Assembly (NCBI RefSeq): GCF_030580865.1
Contig: NZ_JAUQSY010000004.1
Location: 372,001-436,000, forward strand
Length of the DNA: 64,000 bases
Reading direction: 5' to 3'
Source of the DNA: Hymenobacter aranciens
Lineage (GTDB): Bacteria; Bacteroidota; Bacteroidia; Cytophagales; Hymenobacteraceae
The notes below the pieces were generated by a model. It was given only the letters and a program-made list of their open reading frames with translations, did no database searches and had not been told where the DNA came from. The number at the start of each line of letters is the position of its first letter. The first letter of the stretch is position 1. Positions 55,171 to 63,171 of the stretch are shown here, piece after piece. Made by a program: the position numbers and the translations under genes.

Positions 55171-56418
55171 ATGGACAGAGCCCTCGCCCCCGCCATCAAC
55201 ACCCGCCGCAAGCGCCGCCGCTGGCTGCTGGGACTAGGCTTGCTGCTAGGATTGGTGGCCGTAGTGCTAGCGGCTCGCGCGCTCCTAAAGCCGACCATCA
55301 GCCGCGAGGAATTGCTGACGGCCAGCGTGGAAACCGGCGACGTGGAAGCGGCCCTGACCGCCGCCGGCACCGTCATTCCCGGGCGCGAAGCCGTCATTAC
55401 CAGCCCCATTCAGAGCACCATCCGGCGGGTGGCGCTGGCGGTGGGCACGCGGGTGCAGCCAGGGCAGACCATCGTGGAGCTGGACAAGGACCAGGCGGCC
55501 TTGTCGCTGGCGAAGCTGGATGATGAGCAGCTGCGCAATCAGAACAAGAACTCGCAGCTGCAGCTTACGCTGGAAGGCAGCCTCAATGATTTGCGCTCGC
55601 AGGAGCAGGTGCAGCGGGTGAAGGTGAGCAGCTTGCAGTCGGCCCTGCGCGACGAGCAGCAGTTGCTGAAAATCGGGGGCGGCACGCCGGAGGCGGTGCG
55701 GCAGGCCGAGCTGAACCTGGCTGTGGCAAAGCTGGAAGCTGAGCGGCTGGTGCGCCAGATTCGGACGCAGCAGAAGTCGAACGCGGCCGACGTGCGCGAA
55801 TTGGGCTACACCGTGTCGATGCAGCAGCGCAGCATTAAGGAGCTGGCCGACAAGCTACAGCAGGCCGACATCAGCAGCCAGCAGCCGGGCGTGCTGACCT
55901 GGGTGAACGACAACCTGGGCAGCACCGTGCAGGCCGGCGACCCCCTGGCCCGCGTGGCCGACCTGAGCAGCTACCGCGTGCGCGCCACTATCTCCGACGC
56001 CTACGCCGACCAGCTGCACGAGGGCGACCCAGTGGTGCTGCGCGCCAACGGCACCGACCTGCGCGGCTCCATCAGCAGCATCAGCCCGGCCGTGGACAAG
56101 GGCGTGGTGACCTTCTATGCCCAGCTCGATGACAACCACAACGCGGCGCTACGGGCCAACCTGCGGGCCGACGTGTTTGTGATTACCAAGTCGCACCGCA
56201 ATACGCTACGGGTGAAGAACGGGCCCTTCTACCACGGCGGGCAGGAGCAGGCGGTGTTTGTGCTGAAGGATGAAAAGCTAACGCGCCGCACGGTGCGCTT
56301 GGGCGACAGCAACTTCGACTACGTGCAGGTGGTGAGCGGGCTGCGCGCCGGGGAGGAAGTGGTGGTGTCGGACATGAAGGACCACGAGGATACGCCGGAG
56401 CTGCGGGTGAAGGAATAG
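55171..56418 (+). CDS. HlyD/MacA-type periplasmic adaptor
   Basis: The 415-residue membrane fusion protein has one N-terminal transmembrane helix (residues 21-38, LLGLGLLLGLVAVVLAAR). A lipoyl/barrel part (GREAVITSPIQSTIRRVALA...VQPGQTIVELDKDQA) follows, then a long coiled-coil hairpin and a beta-barrel end (LRADVFVITKSHRNTLRV). It links the ABC pump in the inner membrane to the TolC channel. It is the first gene of the efflux cluster and is preceded by the sigma-54-like control module. Confidence 0.9.
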   Translation: MDRALAPAINTRRKRRRWLLGLGLLLGLVAVVLAARALLKPTISREELLTASVETGDVEAALTAAGTVIPGREAVITSPIQSTIRRVALAVGTRVQPGQTIVELDKDQAALSLAKLDDEQLRNQNKNSQLQLTLEGSLNDLRSQEQVQRVKVSSLQSALRDEQQLLKIGGGTPEAVRQAELNLAVAKLEAERLVRQIRTQQKSNAADVRELGYTVSMQQRSIKELADKLQQADISSQQPGVLTWVNDNLGSTVQAGDPLARVADLSSYRVRATISDAYADQLHEGDPVVLRANGTDLRGSISSISPAVDKGVVTFYAQLDDNHNAALRANLRADVFVITKSHRNTLRVKNGPFYHGGQEQAVFVLKDEKLTRRTVRLGDSNFDYVQVVSGLRAGEEVVVSDMKDHEDTPELRVKE

Positions 56419-56436
56419 TCGCCCTCCCCAGCGGAC

Positions 56437-56612
56437 CTCACCCCCCGGCCCCCTCTCCAAAAGAGAGGGGGAGCCTGACGATTACCTACAATTTTTAGTG
56501 ATTAGCAAGCAATGTTTTCTTTATCTGATTTCTGTAAAAAGGTAGTAGGCTTCACCACAAAACCGTCAGGCTCCCCCTCTCTTTTGGAGAGGGGGCCGGG
56601 GGGTGAGGTCCG
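56437..56612. repeat. palindrome of the CCCCCTCTC-nnn-GAGAGGGGG family
   Basis: cctcaccccccggccccctctccaaaagagagggggagcctgacg (56438-56480) is inverted at 56567-56610. It overlaps the 5' end of the TolC reading frame. Confidence 0.85.
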
Positions 56613-58053
56613 CCGGGGAGGACGACTCGCATTAGCCTTCCTGCTTCTTCCCTTACTAAGCCTCGCCCAGCTCACCCTGCCCGCCGCCATCAGCCAGGCG
56701 CTGGAGCACTCGGCCATCGGCCAGCAGGCCGCCACCGACCGCGACATCAGCTACTGGAGCTGGCGGGGCTACCAGGCCAACTACCGCCCGCAGCTGGGCC
56801 TGAGCGGCACTATTCCCAACTTCAGCCGGGTGATTACGCCGGTGGTGCAGCCCGATGGCACGACTGATTTCCGGGCCGTGCGGATTAACAACTCAGTGCT
56901 GGGGCTGACCCTGAGCCAGAACATCGGGCCGACGGGCGGGCAGATTATCGTGGGCTCGGAAGTGCAGCGGTTTGACGACTTCAACGGCAACACCAAGCGC
57001 TATAATAACCAGCCGTTTACCCTGGGGTTGGTGCAGCCCATCGGGCGCTTCAATACCCTGCGCTGGAACCGGCGCATCGAGCCGCTGCGCTACCAGGAAA
57101 GCCAGCGGCTGTACGTGGAGCAGCGGGAAACCATTGCCCAGCGCGTCACGGAATTGTACTTCGACGTGCTGCTGCAGCAGGTGAGCGCCGAGGTGGCCGG
57201 CCAGAACGTGACGGCCACCAGCGAGCTGCTGCGGGTGGGCCGCGAGCGGTTTGCGCTGGGCCGGCTGTCGCAGGCCGATTTGCTGCTGCTGGAGCTGAAC
57301 GTACTCAATGCCCAACAGGCGCAGACCCAAGCCCGGCTCGACGCCGAGAATGCTACTGTGAACCTGCAGGCCTACACCGGCTTGTTTGAAAACGGCAAGC
57401 CCACGCTGGACGTGCCCGACGATGCGCCCCGCCCGGCCGTGCTGCCCGCCGTGGCCCTGGAGCAGGCCCGCCAGAACCGCAGCACCACGCTCACCTTCCG
57501 CCGCCGCCTGCTGGAGGCCGAGCGCGACGTGGCCCTGGCCCGGGGCAGCACCGGCTTCCTGGCCACCCTTACGGCCAACACGGGCTACGTGAACCAGGCC
57601 CCCAACCTGGGCGCTACCTACCTCAACCTCCAGAACCAGCAGCAGGTGGCGCTGGGCTTTTCGGTGCCGCTGGTGGACTGGGGCCGGCGCAAATCCATCG
57701 TGAAAACCGCCCAGCTGGCCCGCGACCAAGAGCAGCACAACGTAACCCAAGAAGAGCGCAGCTTCGAGCAAACCGTGCTGACGCAGGCGGCCCAGCTGGC
57801 GGCGCTGGCCGAACAGCTGCAGCTGGCCAGCCGCGCCGACTCGCTGGCCCGGCAGCGCTACGTCATCGCTGAGGCGGTGTACCGGGCGGGCCGCCTGAGC
57901 CTCACCGACCTCACTATTGCGCAGTCGGGCAAGGATTTGGCGCGGCGCGGCTACATCGCGGCGCTGCGGGCCTGCTGGGTGGCACACTACCGCCTGCGGG
58001 CCCTGACGCTGTACGACTTTGAGCGGGGGCAGTTGATTACGGCGGTGCCGTGA
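56512..58053 (+). CDS. TolC-family outer-membrane channel
   Basis: It is the outer-membrane part of the tripartite exporter. The 513-residue reading has the OEP pattern (YQESQRLYVEQRETIAQRVTELYFDVLLQQ; VGRERFALGRLSQADLLLLELNVLNAQQ; SVPLVDWGRRKSIVKTAQLARDQE). The 5' end is odd: the only in-frame ATG is at 56512, and the next 30 codons run through a palindromic repeat before a clear signal-peptide core (LALAFLLLPLLSLAQ, about residues 40-54). Either the repeat inserted into the leader and its sequence is now translated, or a TTG start near 56580 is used. It lies 93 bp after the adaptor gene. Confidence 0.85.
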   Translation: MFSLSDFCKKVVGFTTKPSGSPSLLERGPGGEVRRGGRLALAFLLLPLLSLAQLTLPAAISQALEHSAIGQQAATDRDISYWSWRGYQANYRPQLGLSGTIPNFSRVITPVVQPDGTTDFRAVRINNSVLGLTLSQNIGPTGGQIIVGSEVQRFDDFNGNTKRYNNQPFTLGLVQPIGRFNTLRWNRRIEPLRYQESQRLYVEQRETIAQRVTELYFDVLLQQVSAEVAGQNVTATSELLRVGRERFALGRLSQADLLLLELNVLNAQQAQTQARLDAENATVNLQAYTGLFENGKPTLDVPDDAPRPAVLPAVALEQARQNRSTTLTFRRRLLEAERDVALARGSTGFLATLTANTGYVNQAPNLGATYLNLQNQQQVALGFSVPLVDWGRRKSIVKTAQLARDQEQHNVTQEERSFEQTVLTQAAQLAALAEQLQLASRADSLARQRYVIAEAVYRAGRLSLTDLTIAQSGKDLARRGYIAALRACWVAHYRLRALTLYDFERGQLITAVP

Positions 58054-58117
58054 TGACGCAGGCCGGCTATCCGCGGGGCTCCGGGCCGCAACGCCCGCGC
58101 CGTTCGGGAATGGTCAA

Positions 58118-58135
58118 CTGTCCGCTAATGAACAT
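58118..58135. promoter_or_regulatory. putative activator site 2
   Basis: CTGTCCGCTAATGAACAT is a near-palindrome similar to the site at 55037. It lies 81 bp upstream of the TTGGCAC box at 58199. Confidence 0.55.
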
Positions 58136-58198
58136 ATTTCCCCGAGCCGGCCATCCGCCAATACACCTCAACTACCTGAAAGCAAATACGCTGCTTAA

Positions 58199-58215
58199 TT
58201 GGCACGCCTCTTGGC
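58199..58215 (+). promoter_or_regulatory. sigma-54-like box 2 (TTGGCAC-N5-TTGGC)
   Basis: It is identical to box 1 in all defined positions and lies 92 bp before the ABC ATPase gene. Confidence 0.55.
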
Positions 58216-58290
58216 TTACCGAATGGCATCTGCTTCTGCTACCGTTCACAACCGGACATTTCCGCTCACTTTTGCTCACCTCGCCGACTC

Positions 58291-59019
58291 ATGGATACCC
58301 TCGCCCCTGCTCCCGCCCCCGCTACGGCCCCGGCCCGCACCCTGCAGCCGATGCTGCGGCTCATTGATATCGAGAAAGTATACCAGACCAAGACCATCGA
58401 GACGGTGGCCCTGAACCGGGTGAACCTGACCATCGGCAAGGGCGAGTTTGTGTCCATCATGGGGCCCAGCGGCTGCGGCAAGTCGACCTTGCTCAGCCTC
58501 ATCGGGCTGCTCGACGAGCCGACCAGCGGCACCATCGAGCTCAATGGCCGGGCCGTGCGCTCGTACTCGGACAAGGAAGTGGCGGCGCTGCGCAATTCCA
58601 AGATTGGCTTCGTGTTTCAGAGCTACCACCTTATCAACGACCTGTCGGTGCTCGACAACGTGGAGCTGCCCTTGCTGTACCGGCCCGGCGTGAGCGGCAA
58701 GGAGCGGCGCCAGCGGGCGCTGGATGCTCTCGACAAAGTGGGCCTGAGCGCTCGCACGGCCCACTTCCCGGGTCAATTGTCGGGCGGGCAGCGGCAGCGG
58801 GTGGCTATTGCGCGGGCCCTGGTGGGCCAGCCCGAGCTGATACTGGCCGACGAGCCCACCGGCAACCTCGACTCGGTGATGGGCGAGGAAATAATGGACC
58901 TGCTGCTGGAACTCAACCGCCGTGATGGCGTGACCATTGTGATGGTAACCCACGACGAGCAACAGGCGCTGAAGACCGAGCGGCTGGTGCGCTTCTTCGA
59001 CGGCAGTCAGGTAAGCTGA
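58291..59019 (+). CDS. ABC transporter ATP-binding protein (MacB/LolD type)
   Basis: The 242-residue ATPase has Walker [10 protein letters not shown] (about residues 59-67), Q-loop VFQSYHL, signature [15 protein letters not shown], Walker [13 protein letters not shown] and H-loop THD. It powers the two FtsX-like permeases encoded downstream. The N-terminus has a short Ala/Pro-rich extension before the ABC domain. It stands under its own sigma-54-like control module. Confidence 0.93.
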   Translation: MDTLAPAPAPATAPARTLQPMLRLIDIEKVYQTKTIETVALNRVNLTIGKGEFVSIMGPSGCGKSTLLSLIGLLDEPTSGTIELNGRAVRSYSDKEVAALRNSKIGFVFQSYHLINDLSVLDNVELPLLYRPGVSGKERRQRALDALDKVGLSARTAHFPGQLSGGQRQRVAIARALVGQPELILADEPTGNLDSVMGEEIMDLLLELNRRDGVTIVMVTHDEQQALKTERLVRFFDGSQVS

Positions 59020-59164
59020 TTTTAACCAACGCAGAGCATTAGAATGGTGGGAGGGCTGGCCAGGGGCAAAGTGAATGGTGGGAAACAATGCCGCTCAGAA
59101 TTGCTCACACTTGCCGCCCATCATTCGCCGCGCTGGCACTTAACTATCTTTTCTGCAACACGCT

Positions 59165-59752
59165 ATGAAAACATCCACCCAATTTCCCACCGAAACCGCC
59201 CTCGTCGCTGCCTGCTGCCTCGGCAACCCGCGCGCCCAGCGCCAGCTCTACGACCAGCTGGCCCCGCGCATGCTGGCCCTGTGCCTGCGCTACCTGCCCC
59301 AGCGGGCCGATGCCGAGGAAGCCTTGCTGAAAGGCTTCGGCAAGGTGTTTCGCTCGCTGCCGCAGTACCGGCACGAAGGGCCGCTGGCCGGCTGGGTGCG
59401 CCGCATCATGGTGAATACGGCCCTGGCCAGCCTGCGCCGCCAGCCGCCCCGCCTGCTGGAAATCGACAACTGCCACCGCGAGCTGGCCCCGGTGGCCGCC
59501 CAGGCCGAAACCTCGCTGGCCGCCGCCGACCTGCTGCGCCTGGTGCAGGGCCTGCCCACCGGCTACCGCACTGTTTTTAATCTATTTGCCATCGAGGGCT
59601 ACTCGCACCCCGAGATTGCCGAGCGGCTGGGCATTTCGGAGGGCACCAGCAAGAGCCAGCTCAGCAAGGCGCGCGCAATGCTGCAACGCCAGCTAACCCC
59701 TCCTACCCTCGCCCCCTCCTACCCTCATACCCTATTGGCCCATGCTGCTTAG
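59165..59752 (+). CDS. ECF-type RNA polymerase sigma factor
   Basis: This is a 195-residue sigma-70 family protein. Region 2 lies around residues 21-90 (NPRAQRQLYDQLAPRMLALCLRYL; RHEGPLAGWVRRIMVNTALASLRR). Region 4 lies around 128-175 (LPTGYRTVFNLFAIEGYSHPEIAERLGISEGTSKSQLSKAR). The last 20 residues (QLTPPTLAPSYPH...) come from 8-bp tandem DNA units. The gene overlaps the start of the first permease gene by 11 bp. I see no anti-sigma gene in the cluster. A regulatory link to the pump is likely but not shown. Confidence 0.88.
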   Translation: MKTSTQFPTETALVAACCLGNPRAQRQLYDQLAPRMLALCLRYLPQRADAEEALLKGFGKVFRSLPQYRHEGPLAGWVRRIMVNTALASLRRQPPRLLEIDNCHRELAPVAAQAETSLAAADLLRLVQGLPTGYRTVFNLFAIEGYSHPEIAERLGISEGTSKSQLSKARAMLQRQLTPPTLAPSYPHTLLAHAA

Positions 59753-61007
59753 CTACATCAAGATTGCCTGGAAGGTGCTCATGCGCCGCAAGTTCTTCAC
59801 GGCCATCAACCTGTTCGGAATCAGCTTTACGCTGATGATTCTGCTGGTGGTGATGGCCCTGTTCGACCACGCGCTGGGGCCCAACAACCCCGAGCGCCGC
59901 ACCGACCGGCTGCTGTACGTGCAAACCATCCGGCAGCAGATGCAGGACGGCCTGGGCTGGATGAACATGCCCGCCAGCCCGCACTTCGTGAACCACTTTG
60001 TGCGCACGTTGAAAACGCCGGAGCAGGTGGGGATGATTTCGAATATCAATAACGCCACGGCTTTTACCAATAAAGGCCTGCTGGCGCTGGATGTGCGCTA
60101 CGCCGACGGCGAGTTTTGGCAGATGATGGATTTCGAGTTTCTGAGCGGACGGGCCTTCACGCCGGCCGAGGTGAAGCAGAGCCAGCCGCTGTGCGTGATA
60201 AATGAGGCTACGGCCCGCCAGTACTTCGGCCGCCTCGACGTGGTGGGCCAGACCCTGGAGCTCGACCTGCACCGCTACCGCGTGGCGGGCGTGGTGCGCA
60301 ACGTGTCGGCCGCCCGCATCATGACCTATTCCGACGTGTGGCTGCCCTATACCCTCGACCCGGGCCTGCTGCGCGACAGCCGCCTCGAAGGCCCTTACCT
60401 TACCATCATTCTGGCCCCCTCGGCGGCGGCGGTGCCCGCCGTGCGCCGCGAGTTCGACCAATTGGTGCGCCGCATCCCGATTCCGAAGCCTAAGGACGTG
60501 AAGGCCATCTACGCCTTCGCCGATACGCCGCTCATCAGCCTGACGCGCGCCATTCACTTCGACGTGAACGCCACCCGCCTCGAAGACGACAACCTCGGCA
60601 CGTTCTACGCGGTGGTCATCACATTGGGCCTGCTCTTTATGCTGCTGCCGGCCCTGAACCTGGTAAACCTAAACGTGACGCGCATCCTGGAGCGCTCGGG
60701 CGAGATTGGCGTACGCAAGGCCTTCGGGGCCACGGGTAGTAACCTGGTGAGCCAGTTCCTGGTTGAGAACGTGGTGCTGGTGCTGGTGGGCGGGCTGCTG
60801 GGCCTGGCCCTGGCCGCCGGGGCGCTGGCCCTGCTCAACGAGTCGGAAGTGCTGGCCCACGCCCACTTCAGCCTAAGCTGGCGGGTGTTTGGCTGGGGGC
60901 TGCTGCTCACGCTGCTCTTTGGGCTGATGAGTGGCGTGTACCCGGCCTGGAAGATGTCGCGCCTGAACCCGGTGGCGGCGCTGCGGGGCTCGGGCGAGCA
61001 AAAATGA
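59742..61007 (+). CDS. ABC transporter permease (MacB/FtsX-like) 1
   Basis: The 421-residue permease has one N-terminal helix, a large periplasmic MacB_PCD-like domain (about residues 45-260) and three C-terminal helices of FtsX type (LGLLFMLLPALNLVNLNVTRI; RSGEIGVRKAFGATGSNLVSQ; LLLTLLFGLMSGVYPAW). The start overlaps the sigma factor gene. It is the first of two permease subunits that would form a heterodimer. The insertion at 61012-61480 follows directly. Confidence 0.9.
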   Translation: MLLSYIKIAWKVLMRRKFFTAINLFGISFTLMILLVVMALFDHALGPNNPERRTDRLLYVQTIRQQMQDGLGWMNMPASPHFVNHFVRTLKTPEQVGMISNINNATAFTNKGLLALDVRYADGEFWQMMDFEFLSGRAFTPAEVKQSQPLCVINEATARQYFGRLDVVGQTLELDLHRYRVAGVVRNVSAARIMTYSDVWLPYTLDPGLLRDSRLEGPYLTIILAPSAAAVPAVRREFDQLVRRIPIPKPKDVKAIYAFADTPLISLTRAIHFDVNATRLEDDNLGTFYAVVITLGLLFMLLPALNLVNLNVTRILERSGEIGVRKAFGATGSNLVSQFLVENVVLVLVGGLLGLALAAGALALLNESEVLAHAHFSLSWRVFGWGLLLTLLFGLMSGVYPAWKMSRLNPVAALRGSGEQK

Positions 61008-61011
61008 CAGG

Positions 61012-61480
61012 AATTATAAGTTATGAATTTTGAGTTATGAGTTTTTTTCGTTCTGCTTGTCCTGCTTCTCTTGCTGCTTCTGCTTGTCTTGTTGGTTGTG
61101 TTTCGTGGTCAGGATGATGCTCGTCAAAATCTTGATGAGCTCTTGGTTGTGACCGTGAATGGAGGCGAAGCTGGCTTCGGACAGGAAGTCATTGTCATAC
61201 AGCAGGCGCAGCCAGTAAGAGGTTTCACGGGCTTCACGAACGGCGATGCTGAGCCGATGAATAAAATCGGCGGAAGAGCTGGCCGCTACGGCTTCCTCCA
61301 CATTAGCTCCGATAGAAGTTCCACTACGCAGTAGCTGCTTAGAAAGAACATATTCCCGGTGCTCACTGACCAAAAATTTATAGGCTTTCACAATGCGGGA
61401 AGCGAAGTCAAATGATTTACGCCGGATGGTACTCTCCTTCATCCTGCAAATAACTCAAAATTCATAACTCAAAACTCAAT
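61012..61480. mobile_element. heptad-repeat-bounded element carrying a four-helix-bundle gene
   Basis: Inverted arms at 61012-61046 and 61448-61480 share a perfect 20-bp core (AGTTATGAATTTTGAGTTAT at 61019-61038, complement at 61450-61469) made of 7-bp steps. The insert contains one gene on the minus strand, and its stop codon lies inside the left arm. The element splits two co-directed permease genes. The non-coding heptad palindromes elsewhere in the window look like its short relatives; mobility is inferred. Confidence 0.5.
61035..61442 (-). CDS. four-helix-bundle protein (23S rRNA IVP / Avd-like family)
   Basis: The 135-residue protein starts MKESTIRRKSFDFASRIVKA. The family hallmark, LLRSGTSIGANVEEAVAAS followed by SADFIHRLSIAVREARETSYWLRLL (about residues 40-85), is clear. 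The last 22 residues are Gln/Lys-rich, from 9-bp in-frame DNA repeats. Relatives are encoded in rRNA intervening sequences, and Avd of diversity-generating retroelements has the same fold. The gene runs against the efflux genes on both sides, and its stop lies in the repeat arm. A nucleic-acid-binding role is possible given the basic surface of relatives, but unproven. Confidence 0.88.
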   Translation of the reverse strand: MKESTIRRKSFDFASRIVKAYKFLVSEHREYVLSKQLLRSGTSIGANVEEAVAASSSADFIHRLSIAVREARETSYWLRLLYDNDFLSEASFASIHGHNQELIKILTSIILTTKHNQQDKQKQQEKQDKQNEKNS

Positions 61481-61485
61481 AAGCC

Positions 61486-62691
61486 GTGTTCCGCCACATC
61501 TTCAAGCTCATCTGGAACCGCAAGCGGCACAACAGCCTGCTGCTGTCCGAAATATTCTTCTCTTTCGTGGTGCTGTTTCTGGTGGGCACGGTGCTTATCA
61601 CCTACGCCACGCACTACCTCGAGCCGCACGGCTTCAACTACCGGCAGGTGTGGCGGCTCGAGATTAAGGCCGGGCAGGGCGAGAAGATGCCCCGCGCCGA
61701 GCTCGACGAGGTGCTGCGCCGGGTGCAGGCGCTGCCGGGCATCGAGCAGGTGGCCCTGACGAGCGGCAATCTGCCCTTTACGTTCAACAATAACAACTCC
61801 TTTTTTAAATACCAGGGTCGGAAGTCGGGCCTGACCGACACCTACGACGCCGACGACCACTACGCCCAGGTGATGCAGTTGCACCTGCGCGAGGGCCGCT
61901 GGTTTGCCAAGGGCGACGACGGCAGCCACTACCGCCCGGTGGTCATCAGTCAGAACCTGCGCGAGGCGTTGTTTGGCAAAGGCCCGGCACTGGGCAAAAT
62001 CTTTTCCTTCGACTGGGATAAGAAGGGCGAGGCCGTGGCCTGGCAGGACAAGTTTCTGGTAACCGGCGTGGCCGACGACGTGCGTATGGGTAACGACTTC
62101 GGCGAAGCCACCCCCTCGATGTGGAAGCGCCTCATTCCCTTTGACACGACGCACTGGGAGACGGCCAACGTGGTGGTGCGCGTGACCCCGGGCCAGGGCG
62201 GTGCGCTGCAGGAAAAAATAGCCCGCACCGTGGCCGGCGTGACGCGCCAGTGGACCACTATGGTGCGTGTGATGGACCAGGACCGCCTGCACAAGCGGCG
62301 CTACACCCTGGTGCCGATGCTGGGGCTGGTCATTGTGAGCGTGTTTCTGATTGTGAACGTGGCGTTGGGCCTCTTTGGCGTGCTGTGGTACAACATCAAC
62401 CAGCGCCGGGCCGAAATTGGGCTGCGCCGGGCCATGGGGGCCACGGGCCCGGCCATCAGTCGGCAGTTTTTGGGCGAGATGCTGGTGATAACTACCCTGG
62501 GCATTGCGCTGGGCGTGCTGCTGGCGGTGCAGTTCCCGCTGCTCGATGCCTTTGAGCTGGCGCCGCAGTTTTACCTCATGGGCATTGGGGTGGCGGTGGC
62601 GGCCATTTATGTACTCACGGCGGTGTGCGCCTGGCAGCCGAGCCGCCTGGCGGCGAGCATTCAGCCGGCAGTGGCGCTGCGCGAAGAATAA
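61486..62691 (+). CDS. ABC transporter permease (MacB/FtsX-like) 2
   Basis: The 401-residue permease starts with GTG at 61486, only five bases after the right arm of the element. It has an N-terminal helix (LLLSEIFFSFVVLFLVGTVLI), a periplasmic domain, and C-terminal FtsX helices (PMLGLVIVSVFLIVNVALG; AEIGLRRAMGATGPAISRQ; LMGIGVAVAAIYVLTAVCAW). It is homologous to permease 1 and is its probable partner. The nearby element must not block its expression if the pump works. Confidence 0.88.
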   Translation: MFRHIFKLIWNRKRHNSLLLSEIFFSFVVLFLVGTVLITYATHYLEPHGFNYRQVWRLEIKAGQGEKMPRAELDEVLRRVQALPGIEQVALTSGNLPFTFNNNNSFFKYQGRKSGLTDTYDADDHYAQVMQLHLREGRWFAKGDDGSHYRPVVISQNLREALFGKGPALGKIFSFDWDKKGEAVAWQDKFLVTGVADDVRMGNDFGEATPSMWKRLIPFDTTHWETANVVVRVTPGQGGALQEKIARTVAGVTRQWTTMVRVMDQDRLHKRRYTLVPMLGLVIVSVFLIVNVALGLFGVLWYNINQRRAEIGLRRAMGATGPAISRQFLGEMLVITTLGIALGVLLAVQFPLLDAFELAPQFYLMGIGVAVAAIYVLTAVCAWQPSRLAASIQPAVALREE

Positions 62692-63171
62692 GAGCTAAGG
62701 ATATTTCGTCGCATCCGCTTTGGTTTTCCAGACATATACATGGGAAGCACCACAGTAGCACTGCCAGTTTCTGTCATACCCTGGAAGAACTTTGCAGCAC
62801 CTCTCTCGCGGCTTGTAGCACTCCTCTCGCGGCTTGTAGCACTCCTCTCGCGGCTTGTAGCACTCCTCTCGCGGCTTGTAATACTTCTCTCGCAGCTTGT
62901 AATATCCCTCTCGCAGCTTGTAATACTCCTCTCGCAGCTTGTAATACGAGTGTTGCAGCTTGTAATACGAGCGTTGCAGCTCGCAATACGAGTACGGTGG
63001 CTTACAATAGAGGTGTTGTGGACCAAAATAAGCGTGTTGCCAGATTCGACAACCGTGCAACCGTAGCTGGCAGGTGGGACTAGTACTTCTTCATTACTTC
63101 AACCAGCCTATCAGTCCGGCATTGCTTTTCCGCTCACAAGCACGCTTACTACTTACCTTCGCCTTCCCGCT
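62692..63171. other. intergenic region dominated by a 21-bp tandem array
   Basis: There are 480 bp between permease 2 and the NtrC-type gene. Apart from the array at about 62793-63018 I see no gene. The leader of the regulator (last 60 bp) has taccttcg near 63153 as a possible -7 element. Confidence 0.6.
62793..63018. repeat. 21-bp tandem repeat array, about 10.5 copies
   Basis: The unit is ctctcgcggcttgtagcactc with drift to gcagcttgtaatac towards the right. The mark gc(g/a)gcttgta recurs every 21 bp from 62808 on. Because 21 is a multiple of 3, all six frames stay open and give artificial heptapeptide repeats. Confidence 0.9.

Noticed and set aside
62774..62986. Minus-strand frame with heptapeptide VLQAARG repeats, like a coiled coil
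   Set aside because: It is a by-product of the 21-bp tandem array, which leaves all six frames open. No start context, no flanking protein sequence.
62793..63018. Possible CRISPR array
   Set aside because: Units are contiguous 21-mers without spacers and no cas gene is near.
62740..63066. Plus-strand frames through the same array (LLSRLVA or CSTPLAA repeats)
   Set aside because: Same cause as above; no independent evidence for translation.
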